From Breoghania sp. (GTDB lineage: Bacteria; Pseudomonadota; Alphaproteobacteria; Rhizobiales; Stappiaceae), in the NCBI RefSeq assembly GCF_963674635.1, contig NZ_OY771475.1, forward strand, positions 1,984,001 through 2,048,000: a stretch of 64,000 nucleotides of DNA, written 5' to 3'. Below, one piece after another: positions 20,396 to 33,700 of this stretch; within the stretch, counting starts at the first letter, position 1, and the number at the start of each line of letters is the position of its first letter. The notes under the pieces were generated by a model. It was not told where the DNA came from. It ran no database searches and saw only the letters and a list, made by a program, of their open reading frames with translations. Position numbers and translations under genes: made by a program.

Positions 20396-21744
20396 TGGGC
20401 GGCCTCCCCTTTCAGATCGGGCGCGCCCTCGGCCAGCATCTCCCGGTAGCGGCGCATGTGGGCCAGCAGCTTCCACAAATCCGCCTCCCACTGGTGGCGG
20501 TAACTGTCGATGAAATGGGTCTGGCCCAGATCGGGCGCGTCCGTTTTCTTTGCGGCGAGAAAGCGCTCAAGACCGGGCGTCTTGCCAAACCAGGCGCGGG
20601 CATACATCAGCACGAACTGGCCTTGCGTTTTCAAGCCATCCCCCAGCCCCCCGGCGGCGTTGATGAAGCCCATGAAGAGGATATCGTCGAGATTACGCGG
20701 TGTGGAATGCAGGAAGAGGTCGGGGATCGACCCCTTCCACTCCAGAAGCGACGCTTCGAGGAAGGGGAAGTCGCGGCGATAGCCGGTCGCATAGAGGATG
20801 AGATCGAATTCGGCGGAGCTGCCATCGCGGAAATGGACGGTCTTGCCCTCAAACCGCGCGATATCGCCCTTGGGCGCAATGTCCCCGTGGCCGATGTGAT
20901 AGAGCAACAGCGAGTTCATCACCGGGTGGGCGGCATCGAGCGGATAGTCGGGCTTGGGCAGCCCGTAATCCGTGCCGTCATAGCCTGCGAGGCGGAAGAC
21001 CTCCTCGATATAGGCGAGCGTTTCTTCCTTGGTGGCGAACTTGTTGCCAAGCTCCATCATCCATTGTGGCGTCGGTTTTCCGGCGATGAATTTCGGCTGG
21101 TAGTAATAGCCGCGCCGGGTGGAGTGATGGACGCAGACCGCGGTGCGCACGGCATCGACGGCAATATCGCACCCTGAATTCCCCCCACCCACGACGAGAA
21201 CGCGCTTGTCGCGGCACTGATCGGCGGTTTTGTAGTCGCGCACATGCAGGATCTCGCCGTCAAACTCGCCGGGATAGGCAGGATCGGGATAGCGCGGGAC
21301 GCGCTGCAAGCCGTTGGCCACGACGACCAGCGGATAGTGGGCGTCATGCCCGGCGCGCGTCTTCAGCCGCCAGCCGTCCGCCTCCTTCGTCAGGCTCTCC
21401 ACGTCCGCGTTGAAATGCGCGCGCTCATAGACCCCGAAGGCCTTCGCGTATGAGCGGATATAGGCAAGCATCTGGTGGTGATCGGGATAGGGCGGATAAT
21501 CGTCCGGCATGGGAAAATCCGGCACTTGCGTGTTGAATTTGGGCGAGATGAGATGGAGCGAACGATAGGTGCGCCCGCAAGGCGCATCGCCGTTCCAGAC
21601 ACCGCCGAAATCGGCCTCCGTCTCAAAAAGATCGACCTCGATGCCGCCCTCGATCAACTCGCGCGCAACGCCGATGCCGGTCGGGCCGCCGCCGATGATC
21701 GCAACCTTGCGGGACTTGTCGCTCATGCCTGCGCTCCCATTCAT
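20392..21744 (-). CDS. Flavin-containing monooxygenase (FMO/Baeyer-Villiger-like), free-standing
   Basis: The protein has 450 residues, the usual size for class B flavin monooxygenases. Visible motifs are the FAD-binding GGGPTGIG (residues 18-25), the FMO fingerprint FDGEILHVRDY (FxGxxxHxxxY form), the NADPH-binding GGGNSGCD and a late ATGYR motif. Its start overlaps the stop of the upstream PKS (ATGA at 21741-21744) and its stop overlaps the start of the downstream megasynthase. It is therefore translated between a PKS that ends without an ACP and one that begins with an ACP. Free-standing or embedded FMOs in trans-AT systems (oocydin and lobatamide types) insert oxygen into the growing chain next to a ketone, giving an ester. 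I infer that role here, with hydroxylation as the alternative. A second start at 21726 (MSDKSRK) is possible. Confidence 0.9.
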   Translation of the reverse strand: MNGSAGMSDKSRKVAIIGGGPTGIGVARELIEGGIEVDLFETEADFGGVWNGDAPCGRTYRSLHLISPKFNTQVPDFPMPDDYPPYPDHHQMLAYIRSYAKAFGVYERAHFNADVESLTKEADGWRLKTRAGHDAHYPLVVVANGLQRVPRYPDPAYPGEFDGEILHVRDYKTADQCRDKRVLVVGGGNSGCDIAVDAVRTAVCVHHSTRRGYYYQPKFIAGKPTPQWMMELGNKFATKEETLAYIEEVFRLAGYDGTDYGLPKPDYPLDAAHPVMNSLLLYHIGHGDIAPKGDIARFEGKTVHFRDGSSAEFDLILYATGYRRDFPFLEASLLEWKGSIPDLFLHSTPRNLDDILFMGFINAAGGLGDGLKTQGQFVLMYARAWFGKTPGLERFLAAKKTDAPDLGQTHFIDSYRHQWEADLWKLLAHMRRYREMLAEGAPDLKGEAAQ

Positions 21745-24700
21745 GACGACAGATCCTCCTCGAAACTGATTTCACGGCTTGCCCCCGGCGCATTCACACG
21801 CACCCCCTCAAGGCGCAGGGCCTCCGGGCCGTCGGACGCGAAGACAGACACAGTGCCCGTTGCAGAAACGGTTACAAGGGCGCCATCCGTCACGGGGGCG
21901 AAGGCGGTGATCGCCTCCATGGACAGCGGGAAGGCCAGCGCGTTGCGGCTTCCCGCATCGGCCACGCACCCCGCCTCGCGGAAGGTGAGCAACCGCCAGA
22001 CGGCATCGAGCACGAAGGGATCGAAGAGCATCGCCGCATGGGTGTCGCCCCTCGGCAGCGCGAGCCGCGCAGTGAGCGTATCGCCCTCGCGGGCAAGTTC
22101 CGTGACACGCGCCATTTCAGGCGTCGGCGGGCCGGAATGGATGGCGCAGGCCTCAAGGAAGGCGCGGAAGATTTCGGTGATATCGGTGCCGGGGAGCCTT
22201 TCGCCGATTTCGAACGATCTGGCCTGCTCCGGCGCGCGCATGGTTGCAACGCCTGCGCCCAGATGACAGGGGCGCCCGTCCTCGCCATCGGCCTCCACGC
22301 GGTAGAGCAGGCCTTCAGCATCAGACAGCACCGTCACCGTCAGATCGCGCGGCCTGCCATTGATGGAAACCGGATGCCCCCAGAGCAACTGGCTGAGTGC
22401 GGAAACCGGTTGGCCTGACAGCCGCTCAAGGGTGCTCCTGGCAAGTTCCGGCAGGAACAGGCCGGCAAGCAGCCGCGTCTCGCCATTCACATGGGTGGTC
22501 AGGAAAGGTTCATCGCCATGGATGCGCAGCGTCATGCGCCCGATTTCGCCTTCGGTGGGAAGCGCGCCCATGAAAGGCGTGGCAGGGGATGCGGGGGCGC
22601 TGCCCTGTTTCGGCTTCGCTTTCGGCGCGACCCAGTAGCGGGTGCGCGCGAAGGGGTAGCCGGGGACATGAAGGCGGGAGACACCACTCTTCGGCCAGTC
22701 GATCTCCAGCCCCTTTGTCCATAGCTCGGCCACCTTGTCGCGTTGCGGCTTCTCTGTTGAGGAAAGCCATTTGGCGACCAGAGCCCTTGCGTCCGCATCG
22801 TTTCTGTAAAGCGCGACGGCGGCCTCCTCGCCTGAGGAAAGATGCACACCTTCGACCGTCTGACCGGCTGCTGCAGCGGCAAGTTTGCGCAGGAGATCGG
22901 CGCGGTCTGAGAAGGCGAAGGCCAGACGCTCGGTGAAAACCGCCCTGCCTCGTTGCAGGGTCGCGGCAAGAGCGGAAAGATCAAGCGACGCATCGGCGGC
23001 AACGAAACGTTCCATCTGCGTGGCCATCTCCCTCAGGCAGTCCCGGTTTCGCGCCGACAGCACGAGGATTGGTGGCACGGCGGCAGCCGCGCCCCGTCCC
23101 GGACGCAAGGCCGCCTGATATTCCTCCAGCACAAGATGGGCGTTTGTTCCGGAGAACCCGAACGAGCTGACGCCCGCCCGGCGCGGGGGCCCGTTTTCGG
23201 GGGCGGCCCAGTCCTCCAGCGTGCGGGCCACCTTGAAGGGGGTGCGCGCGAAGGGGATGTGGCTGTTGAGGGTCTCCACGTTGATGGAGGGCGGCACTTG
23301 CCGGTTTTCAAGCGCCAGCATGGCCTTCAGCGCCCCCGCGACACCGGCCGCGGCAAGCAGATGGCCGATATTGCTTTTCACCGAGGTGAGCGCGCATTTG
23401 CCACCCGCCGGGACGCCCTCAAAGGCATCGCTCAGGCCTTCCACCTCGATGGGATCGCCGAGCGCGGTGCCGGTGCCGTGGCATTCGACCATGCCGATGC
23501 TCGCCGGATCGATGTCGAAACGCGCGTGAATGCCCTTGATGAGCTCGGTCTGCGCCTTGGGGTTCGGCGCGGTGATGCCGTTGGTGCGGCCATCCTGATT
23601 GATGCCCCAACCGCGAATGACGGCCCGCACAGGATCGCCGTCGCGCTCCGCATCCGACAGGCGTTTCAGCATGACGACGCCGACGCCCTCGCCCGGCACG
23701 AAGCCGTTGGCGCGCTCATCGAAGGTGAAACAACGCCCCTGGGCAGACAACATGGAGACCTTGGAGGTATCGATGAACATGTCCGGGCCGATCAGCATGC
23801 AGGTTCCACCCGCCATTGCCGTGTCGCAGGTCCGGTTCGCAAGCGCCTCGCAGGCCTCCGCAATACCAACAAGCGAGCTTGAGCAGGCCGTATCGATCGA
23901 CAGGCAGGGGCCGCGCAGGTCGAGCAGATAGGAAATGCGCGCGGCCAGGATCGCGCCGGAACTGCCCAGCATGCTGTAGGTGTTGTGGTCCTCGATCAGA
24001 TGCTCGTAACCGCTCGGGCCAGAGGAGACATAGACGCCGCATTTCGTGCCTGCCAGATCGGCGGGCCGGATCGCGGCATCCTCGATGGCATGCCAGGCGG
24101 TTTCCAGGAAGAGCCGCTGCTGGGGGTCCATGAATTCCGCTTCAAGCGGCGTGATGTTGAAGAAACGCGCGTCAAAGGCGTCCGCATCGTCCAGCGCGCC
24201 CATCCATTTGCAGTAGCTCTTGCCCGGCGCCTGCGGGTCCGGATCGTAGAAACGGTCGATCTCCCAGCGCGACGTGGGCACTTCCTCGATGCAATCGCGC
24301 GCAGAGGCGATATTGCGCCAGAACTCGCCCAGATCCGCCGCCTTCGGGAATTTGCCGGACGCACCGATAATGGCCACGGGTTCCGGACCATTGGCGGCCA
24401 CGGCGGGGCTGGCGACAGGCGATGCGCTCGTTGTGGCGGGCGGGGGCTGGGATGGGGGCAGGGACGGCGACGGGGACGGCATCGGGGGTGCGACAGTCGA
24501 CGCGGCGGGCTGCGCAACTTCGCCAACCGGCTTCGCCGCAGGTTCTTCGCGCGCGGGCACAAGTCCCACAATATGTTCCACCAACGCGCCGACCGTGGGA
24601 TGGGCATAGACGGCGGTCGCCGGAAGGTCGATGGCGAAGCGCTTGTTGAGGTGGCGGATCCATGTCACCGCCAGAATGGAATCGAGCCCGAGATCGAGAA

Positions 24701-27700
24701 AGCCGTCGTCTGAGCGGATATCCTCGACATCGATGGCCAGATCTTCGGCCAAAAGGGCGATGATCTCGCCTTTCAGGCTTTCATCGGGTGCCCTCGGCGC
24801 GCTCCCCGGGGGCGCTGCGGGAACGGGCGCGGAGGCGACGATGGCGTCAACCGGCACCGCGGCCGGAGCGCTTGCGGGCACCGGTTTCAGCGGCTTGGCA
24901 GGCGCGTTCTCCGCGACCCGTTCGGCCACATGGGCGGTCAGGGCTGCAACCGTCGGATGGGCATAGACGGTGGTGGCAGGCAGATCGATCCCGAAGCGGG
25001 TGTTGAGATGGCGGATCCATGTCACCGCAAGGATGGAGTCGAGACCGAGATCGAGGAACGCATCCTCGGCGCGAATATCGCCCGGCTCGATCATCAGGTC
25101 TTCGGCGAGCGCGGCCACCAGCTCGGCCTGCAGGGCCGTGCGGTCGATATCGGGCGCGGTTTCGGGTTCCATCACGGGCTCCGGGTCCTCCACTTCGCCG
25201 AACTTTTCCATGATCCGGGCGCGCACGCTTTCGTTTCCGCGGAAGGTTTCCTCGTGCATGGCGAGTTCGCGCTCCATCACGGCGGCCAGCCGTTGCCTGA
25301 GAAGGGCGGTGGCCTGATCCTTCTTCGCGATGAGATCCTCGCGCGACAGGCGGGCGAGCTTGTGCGCGGTGGCAAGCGCGGTGCGCAGAACCTCGCGCGC
25401 CGGGCGAACATGAATGCGCGAGGAGCGTTCCCCCAGTTCGCGGCCCTGATACTGGCGCGCGGTGAACAGCACCTCGCGGCCGAGATTGTCACCGAGCCGA
25501 TAGGGGATCAGCAGCGATGCCCCGCCGCCCGGCGTGAAGCCGTACCAGAGGTAGTTCGAATGATAGACCGCCTCTGAGGCGAAGATCGCGTGATCGCAAT
25601 ACATGCCGAGCGACCAGCCCCCGCCAATGCCATGGCCCTGCATGGCGGCGATGACCGGCAGCGGGCAATCGAGCGGCACGGCATAGATGCGGCGTTCGGT
25701 GAACTTTCCAGCCCCTGACTGGATGCCCGCGAGCCCGTCGCGGGTGCCGCCGCAGGAGAAATAGGTGTCGTGGCCAGTGAGCACGACGACCTTGGCTTCC
25801 GCCATGCCCGATATCTTGGCAAAAGCCGCCTCCAGCCCGTCCATGAAGGCATCGGTGAACATGTTGCGGCCCGCCCGCTCGTTCATCCTGATCTCCACGA
25901 CGCCGTCGTCATGGAGCGCCAGATCGATGACGGTGCTGTCGAGTGGCACGGGACGCGGTGTGCCCTGATCCTCCGCGATCTCGCGGGCTGGCGGATCGAT
26001 GAAGGAATGGGGCTCGGGCAGATCGTCCAGCAACAGCGGCAATTCGCGGTGCATGTGGCGCTTGAGAAGTGTCAGCGCGCGGCGTGGGCCATTCGCGATC
26101 TCGCGGGCGAGCGCCATGGCAGCCACCTCTTCCTGGCCGCTCGGCACACGGGTGATCTCGGCCTCGGCCGTAAGCCTTTCCAGCAACAGATGCGTCGCAA
26201 GCTTGCCGCGCGGCGTCGGCAGATGGCCGAAATGGACCGTCTCGTCCGCGATCAGGAAATCCGCCAGCAGCGCCACCGCACCCGCCTGCCCGGTCGGCTG
26301 GCCCCGCACCTGCGCGATGACCGGGACAGGGCAATTCAAGGCGCAATCGGGCGGAAAGCCTGCGACCGGGTTTTCGCCCGCATGCCAGACCGTATCGCCT
26401 TGAAGGATGACCACGCGCACCGTCTCATCCGCCCCCGCCGCCTCAAGCTCGCGAAGGAGGCCGTTCGCAACGGACGCGCCCCATGCGCCGGTAAGGGAGA
26501 GAATGCGCACACCGTCTTCATCGGCACGACGCACGACGTCGCCGACGGCGGTGTCGGCGCGCGCGCGCAGGGCAGACAAGGTCACCCTGGCGGAAGGCCG
26601 CAACGGCGCAGACGAGACAGACGCGGCAACCGAGCTGGGCGTGGCAAGCCGCAAGGGGACACCGCGCAGGCGCGCAAAGGCGTCGGGCGCAGATGACGGC
26701 GCGGGCGCCTGTGACGCCGTCGCGACAGGCTGCACACGCGGGGCCTCTTGTGTTTTCACCCAGTAGCTTTTGCCCGCAAGCGGATAGCTCGGCAGCGGCA
26801 CGCGGCGGCGCGGTCTGGCGAAAAGGGCCTTCGCCTCCAGCGCGCCGCCATCCAGGAAATGCCGGGCAAAGGCCGCAAGGTCCCCTGCCCGCTGCGGGCC
26901 ATCGGCCGCAGCCGGACGACTATCGCAGGGCGGCGCGGGATCGGCGTCATGTGCCGCCTGCCCTGTATCAACGCCACAGTCATGCGTTCCCGCAAGCCAT
27001 GCCCTCAGTTTCAAGATGAGCGCGCCCAGATCCTCCGCCACACAGGCCAGACGATGCGGGAACGCGTGGCGGCCCGCGATGAGCGTGAAGGCGACATCTT
27101 CCGGCAACAGACCCCGGTGCGCCTCCAGATGGTCGGCGAGGCGCGAAGCCTGGGCCTTCAACTGATCGGGCGTGCGCGCGGAAAGGACGAAGAGCTGGCT
27201 CTTCGCAGGCTCGTGGATCGGCGTGACCTCGGGGGCTTCCTCGATGACGGCATGCGCATTGGTGCCGCCGAAGCCGAAGGAACTGATCGCGGCGCGGCGT
27301 TTTCCGCCCGCGCCAACGGGCCAGGGTTCCGCGCGCGTGTTCACCCGGAACGGCCCCTTGTCGAAATCGATGGCCGGGTTGCCGGTGCCGAAATGCAGGC
27401 TCGGCGGGATCGTTTTTTCGCGCAGGCTCAACAGCACCTTTGCCAGCCCCGCAAAGCCCGCCGCCGTGGTGGCGTGGCCGATATTCGATTTCACGGAACC
27501 GAGCAGGATTTCGTGTTCCCCGCCATCGGCAAAAGCGCGTGTGAGGGCCGTGTGTTCGATGGGATCCCCCAGAACCGTGCCGGTGCCATGCGCTTCCACA
27601 TAGCCGATGGTGGCCGGATCGATGCCGTAATCTCGATGGACCTGCCGGATCAGACTTTCCTGCGAGGCCGCGCTCGGCGCGGTGATGCCGTTGGTGGTGC

Positions 27701-30700
27701 CGTCCTGATTGATGCCCGAGCCGATCACCACGGCTAGGATGTTGTCGCCGTCTTCCAGCGCATCGGCCAGCGGGCGCAGAAGCACCGCGCCCACCGCCTC
27801 GCCCGGCACCATGCCATCCGCCCCCGCCCCGAAGGCGGCGCAGCGGCCCGTGGGCGAGAGCATGTTCGCCTCATTGGCATAGAGGTAGAAACGCGGCGAG
27901 GACTGCACGAAGACACCACCGGCCAACGCCATGTCGCACTCACCGGCCCGCAGGCTCTGACAGGCCATATGGAGCGCCACGAGCGAGCTTGAGCAGGCGG
28001 TATCGATGGCGACAGCCGGGCCCTTGAGATCGAGCAGATAGGAGATGCGGGACGGGATCAGCGAGGTTGTGTTGCCCCAGAAGGCCTGGCCCGGCGGCTG
28101 CTCGGTGAAAAGCTCCTGATAGTCGCCATGAGCGCTGCCCACGAAGACGCCGCAGCGCCGCCCCACCATATCGGCCCCGCCGTGGCCCGCATGTTCCAGC
28201 GTCTTCCATGCCTCTTCCAGGAAGAGCCGCTGCTGAGGGTCCATATAGGTGGCTTCAACCCCGGAAATGCCGAAGAAGACGGGGTCGAAGCGGTCTACCC
28301 CATCGATGAAGCTGCCGTGACGGCCATAGGTGCCCGGCTCCACGTCCTTGTAGAAGGGCGTGAGATCGAAGCGGCTGACCGGTTCGATCAGATCGTCGCC
28401 CGCTTCCAGATGCGTCCAGAGTTCATCCAGCGTTTCGGACTTCGCAAAACGCCCGCTTGCGCCGACAATCGCGATGGGGGCGTGGGCGGTATCCGGCCTT
28501 GCCAGGGGCGTTTCAAGCGGTTGCGTGATCGCTTGAGACGGCTTGACGGCAGCCGGTGTCGCGGCGGACACGGGCGCAGCCTGTGTGGCCAATTCGGGAT
28601 GCTGGGTCAGAAGATGCGCTTCCAACCGCGCGACAGTGGCGAAGTCGAAGAGCGTCGTCTGGTCGAGATCGATACCGAGCGATTTGCGCAAGAGATGGAC
28701 GAATTCCGCCCCGAGGATGGAATCGAGCCCGTAATCGGCAAAGCTGTGATCGGGCGCAATACGCTCCGGGGCCATATTCAGTGTTTCGCCGAGCTTTTCG
28801 AGAATGCGCTCGCGAAGACCAACGCGCGATGCTTGCGGCGGAGATTGCGGCGCAACTTGCGCGGCCCCCTGCCCGCTCGCGCGGGCGACGACGATCTGCT
28901 GGCCAAGCGCCTGTTCGCGCGCTGAAGAGCCTGCCACCCATTCAAAGCCGTTCGCCTCCAGCGCCTTGCGCCAGCTTTCCGCCGTCAGAGAAGGTGTACC
29001 GGGGATGCGGCGCTCGGGATCGGTGAAGCGCCACCAGCCTTCCAGCAGGCCGAAGGTGACATGGGTGAAGACCGTGGGCCTGGCTGTTTCGTTCAGGAGC
29101 AGCAGCGCATCGCCTGACATGGTCTCGCGCACATGGGCAAGCGTTTCATGGATATCGGCGCTTGCGTGGAGCACATTCGCGGCGATGACCAGGTCGTATC
29201 CACCCGGCTCGACATCCTGCTCGGCGAGCGGCCTTTCGATATCGAAGAGCGCGGTTTTCAGGCCCGGTACGCGGGCCGAGTAATGCCGATCTGCATGGAT
29301 CAGGAAGGCACGGGAGACATCCGTGTAGAGATAGTCGCCGATCCGGCTTGCAAAGGGTGCGAGCGCCTCGAAAACCGGCTCGCTGGTGCCGCCGGTGCCC
29401 GCCCCGATTTCCAGAATGCGGAGTTTGCGGCTCTGGCCGGACCACTCAGAGACGAAACGCGCGGCCGCCGCCGCCAGTGTGCGGCTGAAGCGGGCGGCAA
29501 CGCGGTTTTCCTTGTAGACAGCTTCCACGAGGCTCTGGCGGCCTTCGGGGAAGAGGATGTCGGTTGCCCGCCGGGTGCCTGTCAGGATAGCGGGGAGATC
29601 GCGCAAGGCGGCTTCGGCGAGCGCCATCTGCGCCGGGGCAAGCCCCTCCCGCTTCAACGTCTCCCAGCGCGTCCATGCCTGATCGAGCGCAAGGACCGGG
29701 TTATCGGAACCGCTCTCAAGAAGCGCGTTTGCGGCGTCCCACCAGGGGCCGAAATCCGGGATGATTGTTGCCGCATCGAGATCGTGAAGAATGGCGCGGA
29801 GGACTTCGGCGATGGCTGCTTCCAGCCGGTCCTGTTCCGCCTCAAGCGCCGCATCGCCGGACGCCGCTTCCACGCATTGCGCAAGGGCTTCCCTCTCATC
29901 GCGGGCGCTGTCGGGCGTGATCCAGTAGCGGGTCTTCTCGAAGGGATAGGTCGGCAGCGAGACGATGCACGCAGGCGCATCGCGACGCAAGGCGGACCAG
30001 TCGATTGCAACGCCTTCGGCCCACAGGTCCATCAGGCTCTGAAGGTCGCCCGTCTCCCATGCGCGGGCGGCGACATCGCGCAGGATCGCCTCGCCTGCAA
30101 TACCCAAGAGCCCGTTGCGGTTGCCATCGGCGCGGCCCATGGCGAGCGGCACGTCCGCCGCGCGACCGGCAAGCCACGCCTCCAGCGCCCCGGCCAGTTC
30201 GGACGTGGTTTGCGCGATGAGTGCAAGCCGGGCCTCCATCGCCTCGCGCCCCACCTGAAGCGTGTAGGCGATATCGGCCAAGGCGGACACATCGCCCGGC
30301 CCCGCCATATTGCCGCCCGTCCCGCCGATGAAGGCCGCCAACCCGGCAACCGAACCCGCAAGTTCCAGATCCGAAGGGTTCGCAGACACGCCGAACGTCG
30401 CCTCGCACCACTGGCGCAGCGGCGGAATATGGGACGCATCGAGGCCAAGGGTTTCGAAGCTGTCGTCGGCATCGATGTCGACGGGCGCGACGTTCAGAAG
30501 ATCGGCGATCCAGGCGGTCAGGGAGGCTGCGATCTCCGCCGCATCGGGCGTCTCCGGCTCCGGCTTCAGCGCCTTGCGCAAGAAGGCCAGTAACCGTCTC
30601 GCGTGGTCCTTCAGGCGATCCTCGTTGCGCGCGGAAAGAAGGATCAGTTGCGGGCCATCCTCGGACGTCCTAGTGCCATCCGGTTCGCACCATTCCTCCA

Positions 30701-33700
30701 CGATCACGTGGGCATTCGCGCCGCCTGCCCCGAAGGAGGAGACGCCCGCGCGGCGCGGGCCTTGCCCGATCCAAGACGCCGTCTCCCGCTGCAGGGTGAA
30801 CGGCGTTTTCGCCAGATCGATATTCGGGTTCACCCGCGCTGCATGGAGGCTTGCAACGCGTGTGCGGTGCTTCATCTGAAGGACGAGTTTCGTCAGCCCC
30901 GCAATGCCTGCTGCGGCTTCCAGATGACCGATATTCGACTTGACCGAGCCAAGCGCGCAGAAGCCGGTGGCATCGGTATCCGCCGCGAAAGCCTGGCTCA
31001 GGCCATCGATCTCGATGGGGTCGCCAAGCTCGGTGCCGGTGCCGTGAGCCTCGATGGCGGTGATGTCACCGGCACGAAGCCCCGCCCGCTCCAGCGCCGC
31101 GCGCACCACGTCTGCTTGCGCGGTGGGGCTCGGCACGGTGAAGCCATTGGTGTGCCCGCCGTGATTGACCGCGCTTGCGCGGATCAGCGCATGGATACGG
31201 TCGCCATCGGCCAGGGCGTTTGAGAGCGGCTTCAGGAGCACACAGCCGACGCCCTCGCCCGGCACGAAACCATCTGCCCCTTCACCGAAACTGCGGCAGC
31301 GGCCGGAGGGGCTCAGCATGTGGGCGGCGCTCAGTTCGACGTAATTGGCGGGGTGGAGATAGAGATTGACCCCGCCCGCAATCGCCATGGCGCAGCTTCC
31401 GCGCCTGAGATGCTCGCAAGCCTCGTGGATCGCGGTGAGCGAGGAGGAACACATGGTATCGACCGGCAGGCTCGGGCCTGCGAGATCGAAGACATGGGAG
31501 ACCCGGTTGGCGATGGCGGCGAAGGAGGTTGCGGGCCTGACCGTCGTGCCGCTCTCGGTCCGGAAGGGCCCGTGCAGCGCGTAACCGGTCTTGGTGATGC
31601 CCGCAAAGACGCCGACGCGCGCGCCTTCATGTTCGCTGCCCGCCACCTCTTTCAGCCGGGCGCGGGTGTAGCCCGCATCTTCCAGCACCTGCCAGGCGCT
31701 TGTCAGGAAGAGGCGCTCCTGCGGGTCCATGGCGGCCGCATCGCGCGGCGAGAGCTTGAAGAAGAGCGGGTCGAAGTCGGCGAAACCGTCCAGGAACGCC
31801 CCCCAGCGCGAATAGCTCTTGCCCTCAGCCGCCGCCTTGTCCGGGTCGGTCTCGAAAAAGCCATCCACTTTCCAGCGATCCGCCGGGATTTCGCGCACGG
31901 CATCGTGGCCGGTGACGAGGTTCTGCCAGAAGGCATCGAGGTCTGGCGCATCCGGGTAGGTGCCGCTCATGCCGATGATGGCGATGGGATCATCGGGCGA
32001 GACGGCTGGTGCGGAAAGGACAGCGGGCGCAGAGATCCGGGCCGCAGAGGACGGTGTTTGCAAGACACCGCACCATGCGGCGCAAGCGGCGGGCTGGGCC
32101 TCGATCAGATAGTCGGCGACGGCTGCCAATGTGCGGTGGCGGAAGAACAGCGTTTTCGGCAGATCCTCGAAAATATCACCAAGCTCGTTGTTGAGCCGGG
32201 TGATCATCAGGGAGTCGATGCCGTAATCCTCAAGCGAAGCGTCGGGCGCGATGGATGAGGCGGAAAGGCCGCTGACGCGGGCGAAAAGCGCGGCCAGCCG
32301 GGCGCGGGTCTCAGCCGCGAAATCGGCGGAAACGGGCTGACCTTGAGGCGCGGGCCTTGCTGGTTTTGAGGCAGCACCTGCAAAAAAGGCGCGGATGCGG
32401 ATGGCGTCGCCTGCAAGGACGGCGCATTGCGATGCGGGCGCGCCAAGGCAGCGGTCCAGGGCCGCAAGCCCGGCGGAGGTCTCAAGCGGTTCCTGTCCCA
32501 TCCGGCGGCGGAGCGCGACTTGCGTCGCCTCATCGACACGCATGCCGCCCTCGCGCCAGAGCGGCCAGTTGATCGCGGTGACTTTACCGCCGGAGTTGCG
32601 CGCCAGCGCATCGAGGAAGCCGTTGGCGGCGGCGTAATCGGCCTGACCAGCATTGCCAAAAGGACCTGCGAGCGAAGAGAACAGAACGAAGGCATCGAGA
32701 TCATGCCCGGCCACTGCATCGCGGAGCGCCAGTGCGCCCCCGACCTTGGGGGCGAGAACGGTTTCGATGTCGGCGTCCTGCTTCGTGGCGATAAAGCCGT
32801 CACGCAAGGTTCCCGCGCAGTGGAAGACGCCGTTCAGGCCGCCATGGACCTCGACGGTGTGGCGAACCAGAGCCGCGACGGCGGCGGCATCGCGCAGATC
32901 CACCTGCCGATAGGCCGCGACCGCGCCGTCCTTGCGCAACGCCTCAAGGAACGCCGTGCGTTCCGCATCAAGCGGTTTTGCGCCCGCCAGAACCAGCACC
33001 GCGTCCGGAACGGTGCGCGCGATATGGCGGGCAAGAAGCCGCCCCAGACCGCCCATGCCGCCCGAAATGAGATGGACACCGCCCTGTCGCCAAGGGTGCG
33101 TGGACGCGGAAGCCGGACGTTCGGTCCAGACGCGCCGTTCGCGTTTGCCATCGCGGAAGCGGATATGGGTGTCGGCGCCGGTCTCCGCTGCGAGCCAATC
33201 GGCCACCTGCGCGGCGCTTGCGCTCTCGGGCACCTCGACAAGCTGGGTGTGGAGGCGCGGGTCTTCTTCGCTCGCCGTTTGCAGCATGCCGGAAAGACCG
33301 GCGAAAAGCGCGCCGTCCGGCACGACGAGCTGGATCAGCGCAGGCGCATGGCTCGTGGCAGCCATTTCCGCGCGCAACAAGCCCAGAAGCTGACGGGCGG
33401 CATCCTTGTAGCGGGACGCGATCCCCTCGCCTTGCGGCGTCAGTTCGCGGGTCTCGAAACCGGGATCGGCGGCGATGGCCACATTGCAGCCGATGACCAT
33501 GCGACGGCCCTCGAAGGGCGCGCCCGAAGTTTCCGCCTTTTGCCAATCGGGCGCAAAGAACAGGGTTTCCGACGCAGCTTTCGGGGCCGCGCGCGCGATA
33601 TTCGGCAGCCAGAAGCGGGTGTCGGCGAAGGGGCGCGGCGCGAGCGGCGACCGGGCCGCGACGCCCTCCTCCTCAAAGCTCTCCAGAACCACATGGGCAT

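Noticed and set aside
20396..20491. Upstream start for the PKS-NRPS protein (32 extra residues)
   Set aside because: It lies inside the FMO coding sequence and has no conserved content. The ATG at 20395 overlaps the FMO stop, as at other junctions in the operon.
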